This document shows, piece after piece, positions 1 through 11,494 of a stretch of 64,000 bases of DNA (within the stretch, counting starts at the first letter, position 1; each line of letters starts with the position of its first letter). The stretch comes from Parascedosporium putredinis. Taxonomy: Eukaryota > Ascomycota > Sordariomycetes > Microascales > Microascaceae. Both the position numbers and the translations under genes were made by a program. A model generated the notes under the pieces. It made no database searches. It was given only the letters and a program-made list of their open reading frames with translations, and had not been told where the DNA came from. The stretch is taken from positions 372,001 to 436,000 of the forward strand of contig CASHTG010000009.1 of the NCBI GenBank assembly GCA_949357655.1. The letters run 5' to 3'.

Positions 1-891
1 GTACGGAGACGGGGGAGGAGGAGGGGGAGAGGGCAGTTGACATTCGACAGCCGTTTCAGCTCCGTGCGTGCCCGTTCTTCGATCCCAGTCCGCTGGGCAC
101 GCAGTCCGGCCGCTAATACCACCAAGCGACGCCTTTTTTCGCCCTCCCTCTCCCCAATCCGACCCTAACCCACCTCGACTCTCTCTCCATGTGTCACGGT
201 CCTTGCGTTGGCATGGTCCTTCTTTACCTCTCCTTCCCTTCTCTTCCCTTCTTTCTTTCCCTTCCCCTTCCACTCTTTTGTCGTCATCAACCGACTTGGT
301 AGACAACCTGGTGGGCCCTAGAGTCAAGATATTCGGGTCGTCAGCTTCTCTTTCTTCTTTTCTTCACCTTCTCCAGGCACTAGTTGCCTTTTTCATTCGT
401 TCCAGGTTGATCCTCGGCCATCTTCTTTTTGAAATCCTCCTTTTTCAAAAAGGCCTGACCTTTTCTTCTTCTCGAGCTTTTGCTTCGAGGGATCTTCTTT
501 CTGTGTGATTTTTCTTATTTTCTCTTCTCTTTCTTCTTCTCCCTCCTATCCGCCTCTGTGTGTGTGGTTCTTCGCTTCTTCGCGTTTTTTTCTGTTTGTC
601 GCCGGTATCCGACGCCCTCTTCGATTGACACTTTTTACCGACTTTGACGAGTCCGATTTACGCACCTACCTATTTTGCCCCGATTTTAGGAAAAAGGGAA
701 TTTTGGTTTTACGACAAGGAAACGAGAAATCTGGTTTTGCGAGAATTTGGGCGATTTCAAGCGTATTCGATTCAGACGACGACAATTTTCGGATTCGAGC
801 GAGCCGTATAAGTCGAGATAGCGTCTAAACCCACCAAAGCCGAATTTCGCATTCCAAACCCGTCCCCGCCTTTTCAAATTGAGCACCTAAA
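1..891 (+). promoter_or_regulatory. Upstream region and probable 5' leader of the FLC/TRP-like channel gene
   Basis: No gene is supported here. From about 170 to 600 the + strand is strongly pyrimidine-rich (runs of CTTCTTTCTCTTCC type), which is the usual look of promoters and 5' leaders in filamentous ascomycetes. Two open frames (68-508 and 505-828) consist of Ser, Leu and Phe encoded by CT repeats and look like by-products of this composition. The channel ATG follows at 892 after an AAA-rich context. A leader intron or uORFs cannot be excluded from the sequence. Confidence 0.4.
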
Positions 892-3505
892 ATGAAGGGA
901 CTTTTCCGAGCTGCCTGCGCGGCGGCTGCTCTCGCGAGCGGAGCGCTGGCGGTGGATATTTTGGAGACCGTCAGCTTTTCTAGCTGCGCCAACTCGACCT
1001 CGACGGTCCAGGTCCAGAGGATCAACATTCAGTACAACAAGGAAAACCAAACCGTCACCTTTGACGTGCAGGGATCGAGTTCCCGGATCCAAAATGTGAC
1101 GGCGGAACTCAAGGTGACTGCGTTTGGTGCAGAGGTTTACAGCAACAAATTTAACCCTTGTGACAAGGGAACGTTTGTCGAGCAACTGTGCCCAGGTACG
1201 TTTTTTTTTTGGGTTTGCAAGCCTTTGACGTAGAGCGGGGTGGAGGGGATTGAGAAGAGTACGGAAGCTCTTTTGGGGCTCTGAGGTGTGAACCAAGAAA
1301 AAAGAATTCGCGACTAACATGACCGTGTTAGTTCCTGCCGGCACGTTTGGTGCTCGAGGCACGCAGCTGATCCCCAAGGAATTCGCCGACCTCGTCCCCG
1401 CCATCGCCTTCCAGGTTCCCGATATCGCCGCACTCGCCACGCTGGAGCTCAAGTCCCTCGAGACCGGCGAGGACGTCGGGTGCGTCCAGTCCCAGGTGTC
1501 CAACGGCAAGACGGCCAGCGTCCCCGCCGTGTCGTACGTGGCCGCGGGCGTGGCGGGCGCGGCCCTCGTGGTGGGCGGCGTGTCCGCCATCAGCGCGGCC
1601 ATCAGCGGCGGCGCCAGCGCGATGGGAGGCGGCCTCGCGGGCGGCGGCTCGGCCACGGGCGGCGGCATGGGCACCGTGAGCCCCAGCTTCACCGAGGTGT
1701 TTGGCTGGTTCCAGGGCATGGCCATGAACGGGATGCTGTCGGTCAACTACCCGCCCATCTACCGCAGCTTCGCCAAGAACTTTGCCTTCTCCACCGGCCT
1801 CATCCCCTGGACGCAGATGCAGGAGGCCATCGACGGCTTCCGCGGCATGACGGGCGGCAACCTGACGCAGAGCAGCGTGGCCATCCTGCGCAACACCACG
1901 CTCGTCTTCCCCGACGGCTCGACGGCGAGCGGCAACAGCTCCATCTTCAAGGTCAAGCGCGCGTTTGAGGGCTTCGCCGTGCTCGCCGCGCGCCAGATCG
2001 AGACCTCGATCGACACCACCACGCCCGTTCCCGAGCAGCAGGCGGGCGACGACGACGCCATGACGGTCATGAAGCAGGCCGTCAGCGGTATCCAGGCCTA
2101 CGTGCAGCAGCTGAGCATTCCCGAATCCAACACCTTCATGACGGTGCTCCTCGTCGTGGCCATCGTCATCGTCACCATCGCCGTCGGCATCCTCCTCATC
2201 AAGGTGATCCTCGAGTTCTGGGCCCTCTTTGGGAATTTCCCGCGGCGCTCACGGGGTTCCGCAAGCACTACTGGGGGTCCATCGCCCGCGCCATCACGTC
2301 GCTCATCTTCCTCCTCTACGGCATCTGGGTGCTCTACTGCGTCGTCCAGTTCACCAAGGGCGACTCGTGGGCGGCCAAGTCCCTCGCCGGCGTCACCCTC
2401 TTCCTCTTCACCGCCATCCTCCTCTTCTTCTCCTACAAGATCTGGAGCACCGCCCGCAAGCTCAAGCGGAACGAGGGCGACACCAGCGGCCTCTACGAGA
2501 ACAAGGACATTTGGGTCAAGTACAGCCTGTTTTACGAGTCCTACCGCAAGGACTACTGGTGGATCTTTGTCCCCACCATCGGCTACATGTTCGTCAAGGG
2601 CACCCTGCTCGCCGTCACCGACGGCAACGGCAAGATCCAGACGGGCGGCCAAATCATCGTCGAGGCCGTCATGCTCGTCCTGCTCCTGTGGAGCCGTCCC
2701 TACGAGCGCAAGTCGGGCAACATTATCAACATCGTGATCCAAGTCGTTCGCGTGCTTTCCGTCGTGTGCATCCTCGTCTTTGTTGAGGAGCTCGGCATCG
2801 CCCAGACTACGCAGACCATTACGGGTGTCGTCCTCATCGCCGTGCAGTCGGCGCTGACCGGTATCTTGGCGATCCTGATTCTCTGGAATGCCATCAACCA
2901 GTGCTGCAAGAAGAATCCCCACCGTGAGAGGAGGAAGGAACTCGGTAAGTTTTTTTAGTTTTTTTCCCTTCCCTTCATACCATCAACTGGCGTAAAACGG
3001 CACTGCCGGCTCTCCGTACACCAAGATGCTTTTTTCGCATGCTAACCGCAACCACTACAGAAAAAGTACGAGACACGGACAACCTCACCCCTCTAGACGC
3101 CCGCAACTCCCTCCTCCTCGACCGCTCCCAGATGGACGAAAAGGACTCAACCACCTTCTCCATGGCGTCCGCGGTAGAGAAGTCGGGCTATGCCCGCTCC
3201 TCCTCCCCGACAGGTACCTCGGCAACTACGACACCTCGTACAGCGAGAAGCCTTCGCAGCTCTCGCCCAGCAACGGGTTCGCGAGCCCCTACCGGCCCAT
3301 CACCCCCAACACGCCCATCTCGTTTGGCGACCAGAGCCGCGAAGGCCTCATCAACAATGCCGCGCCCATTGGCTACCTCGACTCGAGGCAGCCTACGATA
3401 CCGAACCTCGGCGGGTTCGGCGGCGGGTACGGAGGGCAACAGCAGCAGCAGCAACAACAGCGTGGCTACGGCAACAATCAGGGCTATGGCCGATCGTACT
3501 ACTAA
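892..3505 (+). CDS. FLC/Pkd2-family TRP-like ion channel (ML-like domain plus TRP domain), broken by two frameshifts
   Basis: Membrane protein of the fungal flavin-carrier/Pkd2 family, linked in yeasts to calcium homeostasis, cell-wall integrity and FAD uptake into the ER. Exons 892-1195, 1332-2944 and 3061-3505. The second intron has a GCTAAC branch site at 3041. Residues 1-20 form a signal peptide ending in SGALAV. An ML-like lumenal domain with several Cys follows, then a long glycine/alanine-rich segment, then many membrane segments typical of the TRP domain (for example GIWVLYCVVQFTKGDSW). The C-terminal tail is cytosolic and has a Gln run. Two breaks exist: near 2239-2241 (CCC) and 3205-3208 (CCCC). 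In both, the family sequence continues in the frame reached by adding one base. With both bases the CDS is 2364 nt (787 aa), normal for the family. Family assignment is strong; which FLC paralogue is not determined. Confidence 0.88.
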
Positions 3506-5302
3506 GAGTCTTCTACTACTAGCATGTGTAAATCCTTTTTTCTTTTATAGAGAGGCACACGTTGTGGAAGATTTCTTATTCCCAGTACGGCACCCTTTTC
3601 TTCCGACTCCGATTGCCTTTCGCCCTTTTTTGATTGGTATTCAACTTCACTGCGCTGCGCTTTCCATTTCCCACGTACTTTATGTCAAGTCCCTTGTCGA
3701 CGGCCGATTAAATACCCTCTACATTCCCTAAATTCATTTATCTTGACTCACATTCAGAGCCTCATTTTCATCTTGGTTTCTAATTTTCCTTGAGTCTTTT
3801 TTCTTCTTTTCTTTTGTCATCATCTCTGTGCTGCTTCTTTCCCGTTTTTAGTCAAGCTGGCAAGAACATATTCTCGACTGGCTACATCCGCATATCTTGT
3901 ATGATAAAAAGAGAGGAAAGAGAGAGAGAGAGAGAGACGCGCACTACTATCCGCAACGGAAACAAGACAAATACTAGCAAAGGTGCACACACACATATTC
4001 CACGAAGTAACGAAAGCTGGGCGGGCGAGTGGACACGAGGATGGCTGGCGGTATGGTGTGTACGATGATGGGGAAGAACAGGAGACAAGGCCGAGTGAGG
4101 CGCCCAGCATCCATGAAGCATAACTTGATATCTGTGGATGTGCTGTTGCCAACTGTGTATTCTAGTCGAACGACAGCTTTAAATATCAAAACACACAAAC
4201 ATACGCACACGTACACGAGTCCGTGAAACGCTACACTTGTTTTTCTTTTCTCCTCTCCCCTTTGTTTTTGACAAACTTGGGATTAACCCGCCGTGATATT
4301 CAGATGAGAAGCCCACGTGCTATTTTTGGGCCCAGATGGTGGGAGCTAAAAGGAAAGAATGGCTGCCAGGTCCCGCAGCATGTCTCCCGAAATCGTCATT
4401 CGCCAAGTCTGCTTGTATCAGCGGGGGAAAAAGGGGGGTTTGTGGACGCGAGTAGGCGAGACGCAACAAGGTGCGATGTCATATTTATAGTAACCGGCCG
4501 GCTTAGAGACCCAAGACCCGTCCTTCGCGCCCCCACCTCTTTCGTCCCGGCGAGCCGCGTATGTGGGCGTGGTCGCGGGTTCGGTTCCACCTGCCGTTCG
4601 TCTCGAGAAAGGCGAAGGAGGTGGGTTAAAGGAAAGGAATTGCACAGTGCTCTCGTGTGAGACGGCACGGCTTCCATCTTAGGGGACAAGAGAGAGTAGA
4701 TTAGACAGGAAGGAGGGACTGTTCAAGAATCTATTTTGACGATTTTCTGTACGTGTTTTAACTATGTGTGCGTGCTGATAAGGTTCAATGACTGCTATTT
4801 CACAGTCGAGTCACGTTGGCACAAATTCGCCCTCAATTTCGTAGGTGTTCTTCTTGTCAGGACTCCCAAGTACTGAGTTGGCGACCCAAAGGTCCAAGGC
4901 TGGAAATGGCCCTGTCGACTGGCAGAGCGAAACACAAAAGGTGGTCTCACATGTCCTTATCGATAGGCCCCTCCACCCCGCCTCGCTCACGGGAGCTTCA
5001 CCTTTCACCCCACGTACGTCACACACATCAACCATCCCTACTCGATCAAGTGCCGCCGAACAAACGGCCGGCCAGCACCCCAGAGCAAACTGCGGCCTTT
5101 GTTTGTAGTATTCCCCATCTTCCATTCTCTTCTCCTCTTCCTCATCACGCTCTTTTTTTCTTCTTCCTTCGCTAGCGAGCCGGGCCGCACAGAAATTGTT
5201 CGCGACGGGCAAGGAGGAGACAGAAAAAAGGCTGGCACCGGGGAAAGGGAGGCCCACTACGTAGGAATTCCCCGGGCCGGAAACGGGCTCTTCTGACGCG
5301 AG
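3506..5302. other. Intergenic region between the channel and PPE1 genes
   Basis: I see no gene in these 1.8 kb. The first part should hold the 3' UTR of the channel gene. It contains an (AG)n microsatellite at 3919-3937 and short CA-rich stretches near 3985 and 4195. The last 250 bases before PPE1 are CT-rich (5110-5165), consistent with its promoter. Short open frames in all directions show no recognisable domain. Confidence 0.5.
3919..3937. repeat. (AG)n microsatellite
   Basis: About nine uninterrupted AG units lie downstream of the channel gene in non-coding sequence. Confidence 0.9.
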
Positions 5303-6851
5303 ATGAGCGACCTTCAACGGGCCTGGGCGAAAGCGAAGCTGGATGTCTTGGCAACATTCGACGAAGATGACGCCGGGATCGGGAGGAGAGCAGAAGCGAC
5401 GGTAGAGGAAGGCGAGGGGGCCGATGGTCTCGGAGAGCTGCCGGAGATGGGGGATGATGATTCGAGCTCGGCGAGCTCGGCGAGCTCCACGGGAACAGTG
5501 ATCCCGTCACCTAGTCAGAGGCTGTTTGCGAGACCACGAATGTAGGTCTTCCATCTTCACTCTCGCCTTTTTCTTTTTCCCTCTTTCACCACCATACCCC
5601 CACCGTTATTCCCTTCAACTTCCTCATTCTCGTATTCAAAATCTTTTTCCCCAAAAAACTGACGGGGAACCCCAAAACCCCTTGCTCCACGCACCAGGCT
5701 CGACCGCGGCAAAAGCATGTCCCAAATCCCATGGACCGCCTACTTCGAGCGCGAGCTCCGCCTCCCCGCCCCGTCCCCTTCCCCCTCACGCACCACGCCT
5801 ACCTCAACTCCCCCAGCGGCAAAGCCCCGCTCTTCGTCTTCCACCACGGCGCCGGCTCCTCCGGCCTCTCCTTTGCCCTCCTCTGCGCCGAGATCCGCAA
5901 ACACCTCCCCGGCCGGCATGCTCTCCGCCGACGCCCGCGGCCACGGCGCCACCACCGACGCGTCCGGCGCCGATCCGGACCTCGGACTCGAGACCCTGAC
6001 CGACGACTTGCTCTTCGTCGTGCGCGCCGCCGCCCAGCGCATGGGCTGGGCCGACCTCCCGCCCCTCGTGCTCGTCGGCCACTCCTCGGCGGCGCCGTCG
6101 TCACCAACTTGGCCAAGCGGGTGCCCTCGGCCCCAGCGTCCTGGGCTTCGCCGTGCTCGACGTCGTCGAGGGCTCCGCCATGGATGCTCTCCAGAGCATG
6201 ATCACTTACCTGTCTACCCGCCCCGCGGGGTTTCCTACCCTCGAGGCCGGTATCGATTGGCACGTGCGTAGCCGTACGGTGAGAAATCTCACGTCGGCGA
6301 GGACGTCTGTCCCCGCCCTCCTCGTCCGAGACAACGGCGAGGGTGGCGCATCGGCCGCGGCCGTGGCCGCAGCCGAGGGAGAAGGAGAGAACGAGGGCGG
6401 ACGTGGGGCTGCGACGTCGTCATCGTCGTCGGGAGACAGGGGAATAGGCTGTGGAAGTGGAGGACGGACCTGGCCGCCACCCAGAGGTTCTGGGAAGGCT
6501 GGTTCGTCGGCCTGAGCAAAAGTTTCTCGAGGCCCGGGGAGGCAAGCTGCTTCTCTTGGCGGGGACAGACCGGCTCGATACCGAGTTGATGATTGGGCAA
6601 ATGCAGGGTGGGTTATCTTCTTTGTTTTTCTTCTTCTTTTTCCCCCTCGCTTCTCTAGCTAACTTGACGCCACGCCCCATCCAGGTAAATACGCCCTACA
6701 GGTATTCCCCGAGGCGGGCCACTTTATCCACGAAGACCTCCCCGAGAAGACGGCCATGGTTCTCGTAGACTTTTATCGGCGAAACGACAGAAGCCAGCTG
6801 GTGCTGCCGCCCAAGGTATCGGAACTGCTGAGGCAGGGGAAGAAAGTATAG
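5303..6851 (+). CDS. PPE1: Protein phosphatase methylesterase 1 (PP2A demethylase), broken by six frameshifts
   Basis: Alpha/beta-hydrolase that removes the C-terminal methyl ester from the PP2A catalytic subunit. Exons 5303-5541, 5698-6607 and 6685-6851. Exon 1 encodes an acidic Ser-rich N-terminus. Exon 2 carries SQIPWTAYFERELRL, the oxyanion-hole region FHHGAGSSGLSFALL, DARGHG, GHS-(L)GG with the nucleophile Ser near 6082, and VLDVVEG with the catalytic Asp. Exon 3 has AGHFIHED with the catalytic His near 6720. These pieces lie in changing frames. Breaks fall near 5763-5783, 5908-5916, 6083-6087, 6131-6134, 6439-6442 and 6518-6521. Five fit one missing base; the site near 5912 fits two missing or one extra. 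Counted as seven missing bases, the CDS is 1323 nt (440 aa), close to fungal PPE1 proteins. Between VPALL and the GNRLWKW segment lies an Ala/Glu/Ser-rich loop typical of fungal members. Function is well supported; whether the gene works as sequenced is not. Confidence 0.9.
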
Positions 6852-7282
6852 GCCCAGTCATACGCAAGGGCTGCGTGTGCTTGGATTTTTGGATGCATAA
6901 ACGAGGTGCACTTTTGATGATCTACTTTGTTTCCTTTTTCCCCCTTTTTCTTTTTCCTTTGCAAGGAGTCCGGGTCGCCTTTCAACTTGTGGGAAAAGAA
7001 GAGATGAATAGTTCCTTGTTGAGTGGTATCATTTCAGCTATTCAAAGTAGCCTAGACATATTCTCCGTCTGTCCTATCTCCAACTATAGCTCGGTTGTTT
7101 TATGATTTCTAATGGTACAAGTCACTGCCAAGGCCATTCCGGTTTCCTTCCTTGTATACAGTAGCGTGGTTTCTATTTTGTTCCGTACATATGTACTCCT
7201 AGAGCAGATGTACGCCACCAGGAGACTGTTTGAGAGTGGGTGGCCTACTACAGTTCCACCCACTCCTCCCCGCCATCTTGCT
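6852..7282. other. Convergent intergenic region between PPE1 and the GH5 gene
   Basis: About 430 bases shared by the 3' ends of two convergent genes. It is T-rich after the PPE1 stop (6920-6960). I see no gene and no clear structural terminator. Confidence 0.5.
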
Positions 7283-8603
7283 CTACTTTCTCTCCCCTAT
7301 ACCCCTACCCGCCTCGTCTTCCGACTCAGAGTCTGCGACGTCCCTCATCAGCTCAATCATGCTCTTCATTCTGTAATCCAACACGGGCGTTTTCCAGTCC
7401 TCTTCAACGAGCCCGTAGGTCTCGGGCACGCTACTCCCATCCCTGCTCATCTTGCGCGGGTTAAGTGCCCAGTAGCCAAAGTCGGCATCAAGCACCTTGA
7501 GGTAGCGTACGAGATGCCTCCAATACCGGGCGTCACCCACACCGGGGCGCGCGGGTGCTCCAAACTCGCCAACCCAGACGGGGGCAATGTCGCCCTCGAG
7601 AAGGTATCCCCAGTGGCGCCGGACGGTGGAAACAAAGGACTCGTAGGAGCGGGTGGCGTAGCGGCCCTTGAGGGCTCACCCCAGCCGGACCAAGAGTACG
7701 AGTGGGAGGAGTAGACGACTCGGTCTCGACCGGCGGCAAGGCGAACGGGGCGACGGGCGACGCCGGACAGGTCGTTGCCCGAGGAGGTGCCACCGACGAT
7801 GATGAGCCAGTCCGGGTTGAGGGCGAGGAGGCGGTCGCCTGCGCGCTCCGCCGCGGCGGCCCAGCTGTCCCAGGACATGGTGCCCCACAGGCCTCGAACT
7901 TCGTTGCGTAGGTCCACGCCGATGACCAGAGGATCGTCAGCCAGGGGCGCCACGACGGCTTCCCAATGGCGGATCCAGTCCTCCTCGGTTTGGCGGAGGG
8001 GACACAATGGACCCAGGTGGTCGTTCTTCCAGGAGGCGTCGCACAAATCGAAGCCGTCGCACCAACTAGCACGGGTGATGTGGTTGTTGACAATAACGGC
8101 TATTCCAGCGCCTGTCAGGCTCCGCACGGTGGCGTGGAAGACCTCTAGCGCAGAGAGGCCGATCAGGTCCGGATTAGCGGCCACGTCGGCAGCGCGCACG
8201 ATGGGGTTAGAGGTGACGAGCTCATCGCTGTAAGGGAGGCGCACCGAGTTAAAACCCAGGCGGCGGATCAGGCGGGCAATATCATCACGGTGACGCGCGT
8301 CTAGGCCGCCCGATGCAAAGAGCTCGTCGCTCGCGCCGTACCAGTTTACCGAGGCGAGCTTGACCCGCCGTCCGCGCGCGTCCACCACGTCCCGGCCCCG
8401 CGTTCGTAGCGGGAGCTCATACGTGGACATGGCGGGCGCCAGCTCCGACTCGGGCGGTAGGCGGTTCGCACGCTCAAAGGCGAGGGAGGCGGCGTCGGGG
8501 TCCAGGGCGCATCGAGGGCGCGCTGCGAGGCCCGTACTCGGTACACCAGGACAAGGAACAAGACGACGGCGATGCCCGTCAGGACGAGGATCGGGGAGGC
8601 CAT
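7283..8603 (-). CDS. Glycoside hydrolase family 5 (cellulase/glucanase-type) with N-terminal membrane anchor, two frameshifts
   Basis: Single-exon gene read from ATG 8603 to stop 7283-7285. The N-terminus has a long hydrophobic stretch (residues about 4-22, PILVLTGIAVVLFLVLVY) followed by basic residues, more like a type II membrane anchor than a cleaved signal peptide. The catalytic domain begins near VKLASVNWYGASDELF. It contains LGFNSVRLPYSDEL, VIVNNHI, the acid/base Glu in DLRNEVRGLWG (about residue 235) and the nucleophile Glu in VWVGEFGAP (about residue 347), then FGYWALNPRK. This order is typical of GH5. Two frame breaks fall at plus-strand GGG runs, 8505-8507 and 7672-7674. One added base at each makes 1323 nt (440 aa). 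The substrate is not determined; fungal relatives are labelled cellulase or beta-glucanase. The gene converges on PPE1. Confidence 0.85.
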
Positions 8604-11494
8604 TCTTCTTCTCCGCCCTCTTCTTCCTTTGCCCCTTGAGCCCCGCCGATTTTCCTCCTACCGCTCGCACTGGTAGCACTGTTCCTTTGATAGCCTGGCT
8701 CCACGTCCGTCTCAGCTGCGGCGGGTTTTGTGGGACTGAGGCCCCGGACGATAGGCCTTTGGTCGTCGTGATCTTGGTAATCTTGGCCGTGGCTGTGGTC
8801 GTGGTCGTGGTCGTAATCGTTCTCATCATTGAAACCCCGGGGAGTTTGGTGGGGCGCGGCGACAGGGAGCGACGAGGGATGTTGTGTTTTGGGTCGCAAA
8901 GCGGCAAGGAAATTGCAGAGACCCATGTCGTCTCAAGCTGTCGCGTGAGTGTCCCGGGCGGTCGGTTTCGGGTAGCACTTTCCTAATTCGACTAAATTGA
9001 TGGCTTCGCTAGAACCCGTGCCGTTTCGTGCGCCGGCAATCAAGAAAATAATAGAATAAAGGCCGACTCCACGGTAAAGAAGATAGAATGATGCTAGAAT
9101 CTCCTGGATCCGTCTGGTATATATACGATCAAAGAAGAAAAAAAGACAAGTGTGGGGGAGGATAAAAAGGATGAAGGGGAAAAAGGGTATCAAACAAAGA
9201 GAAGAACAAGACACTCTAGAGGAAGCTCACGGGGATAGCAAGAAGCATGTAAGGGGCATCCGCAGCTGCGAGGAAACGGAACTGAACGGAGGATACTAGA
9301 TCACATGCGAGTCTGCCCCGTCACAATAACTCAGGGTAAAAGGGAGAAGAAATGGGAAAATGGTCCAGTGTGCATTCGCTCCTTCTATTCTTCTCGTTCG
9401 GCCCCCACTCCGCTGTCCCTTCCCTTTTCTGTTCGTGATGATGCCGATAATCGGGTTCAGCGGGTTTTGGAGCGGGCGTGCGAGCGGGCGTGCGTGCGTG
9501 CGATCAAGGCAGGTGCGGACGTGGGTCTGTCGACCGTGGCATCTCAGGTCTCAAATCGTTTCGTAACCAAAAGGCATGTCTTGAGTATGGTTATGGCTGT
9601 CTTGGCGCGAGGCGTGCTTTGCTCAGCCCGGGATAGCGAGGCATGCCAAACATCAAGCGCCATGCATCATTCACCGAGAAGAAAGGAGTAAAAAGATATC
9701 GAATTGTCACTGCGAGGGAAGAGGAGGGTGAGACGCTTCTAAAAAAGCGAAAATCGCCAGCCTTGGTAAGTGAAGCGAAAAAAACAGAAATGGATGAGAA
9801 ATCAGTTGTCGGAAGCTGCGGCCACACCTTTCTTCTTCAAGGGCCCAATCCTCAAACGCACCATGCCTTTGCTCCCCAATCCCGTCGCTTCTTTCCTCCT
9901 TGCGGTCTAGTTTCCACGCTTTCCCTCCAAGAGAATCTATTCGCCCGTCATCTCCAGCGGCCCAAACCAAGATCAGGATCAGGAGCAAAAACAACATAAG
10001 CTTGAGAAGCAGCTCTGGCGGGGTCTTTCTTTTTCGCCCCAAAAAAATCCCGGGCTTCCGGCGGGGCGAGCTCTGCTCCCCCTTCCCCGCCGCTCGCCTG
10101 GTTTCTTCCCGATCCCTTAGCTGTGTGGACTTCGACTTGCCTGATTTTAGGTCATCGCGGCGACGTGGCCCAACCCGGTACCCCGAGGGCGCTGCTTTTA
10201 TATAATCCAATTCGCGCATGTGGCTTCAGCTAGTGATGAACCCTGTGCGTCACCGGAACACGTCGGTGACAGAAAGCCATGGGCGTGGGCGGATCTGCCG
10301 GCAGCCACTTTCCCACCCTCTGCATGCCAATACCGCAGCCATCTCGGTTCGGTGCGGTATCGACGAAATAAAAATAAACGAACCAAGTGGGGTTGTCCGA
10401 TTGGGACCTGATCTTATAGTACATCCATCTAATCAAGGTTGAGTGGACGACCATCGATTGATGTAGGACCGTGGATAAGCTTAAAATGTTTTTTTCTTAT
10501 GGCTGTTTTGAACAAAGGTCTATCTATAAGTATTGAAGTGTATGTAACATGGGGAATTGAATATCGATACAGGGAACGTTAAGAAGTTGTGTTGGTACAG
10601 CTCAAGGATTCTCCCCGCGAATCCCCTCGCTCCTCATAAGCCAACAACCAAGAGGAAAGAATAAAAAAGATAAAAGTAGAAGAAAAAGGAGAAAAGAAAC
10701 GCAGAAAAAAAGTACATATATCGAGGGGAAGGGAACTGGGAGCCTTCCAAGACTGAACTACTGCATTCAAAGTCTTCATACACCTCGCTGATATATCCCA
10801 TCTGTTCGTCTTCAGTTCATCAAAAGAGAGACAGAAAGTGGAAGTATGGGTCAAGTAGCCCTGAAATAAAACTTGAGAGGTTTTGTTAAATCACAACTAT
10901 GCCGTGCTACCACGCATCGGCAAGCGTACTGAGTAGGACGCTCGGCAGAGGTCGCGGCCACACATCTCTGGCACTGTTTTGGCAGAGTGTGTGGTGGCCA
11001 GTTCTCCGAAATTGGAGTCTGGACGTCCGCAATTCTTATCAAGATAGAAAGGGACGGTTCTCAGGGGCGGGGCCAGGTTGGCGAGGCGTGAGATGCCTTG
11101 CCTCTTTGCCTTTGTCGCGGCTCGATCATGGATATCAGGGACGAGGAATCTGGACTGCTGCGAAGCGCGTGACCTCGGCGCAGTCAGAGATCCGAGATTC
11201 GTACCCCGTCGCCACCGGGTTCCGTTCCAATTTTGGCACCGCCCCTAGGTTGGTTCCCCGCCGTCCGTCTCTTCGGACCTGGGAAGCGTAATGGCTTTGG
11301 TAGATATTTGCCCAGAGTCGGTGGAGAGGGAAGGAAATAGTCGTGTTCCCCGACCTGCCAAAATGATTGGCCGGAGTCATGATGCCACCCGTAAGAGGCA
11401 GGTCATCTCTTCTTTGTTGAATTTTTCCTCGTTTGCCGCTGCAGTTGTTGCAGTTTTGGTGTTGTTAGTTGTTGGTATTTTATCGTCATCATCA
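8604..11494. other. Intergenic region between the GH5 gene and the 7TM receptor gene
   Basis: I find no supported gene in 2.9 kb. The first few hundred bases should be the GH5 promoter and include a GTCGTG-type repeat at about 8790-8815. A GC-rich tandem stretch of GAGCGGGCGTGC type lies at 9471-9510. The rest has scattered short open frames without domains. The 3' UTR of the receptor gene should lie just left of 11495. Confidence 0.4.

Noticed and set aside
2098..2922. 274-codon frame on the minus strand
   Set aside because: It is the antisense shadow of the GC3-rich FLC exon 2; the translation is Asp/Glu/Gly-rich low complexity.
7112..7714. 200-codon frame on the plus strand at the PPE1-GH5 junction
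   Set aside because: It is antisense to the GH5 C-terminal region, which has conserved motifs in the minus frame.
9643..9765. Lys/Arg/Glu-rich frame starting MPNIKRHASF and reaching a GTAAGT donor-like site at about 9766
   Set aside because: No convincing second exon or domain follows; a donor-like hexamer alone is common by chance.
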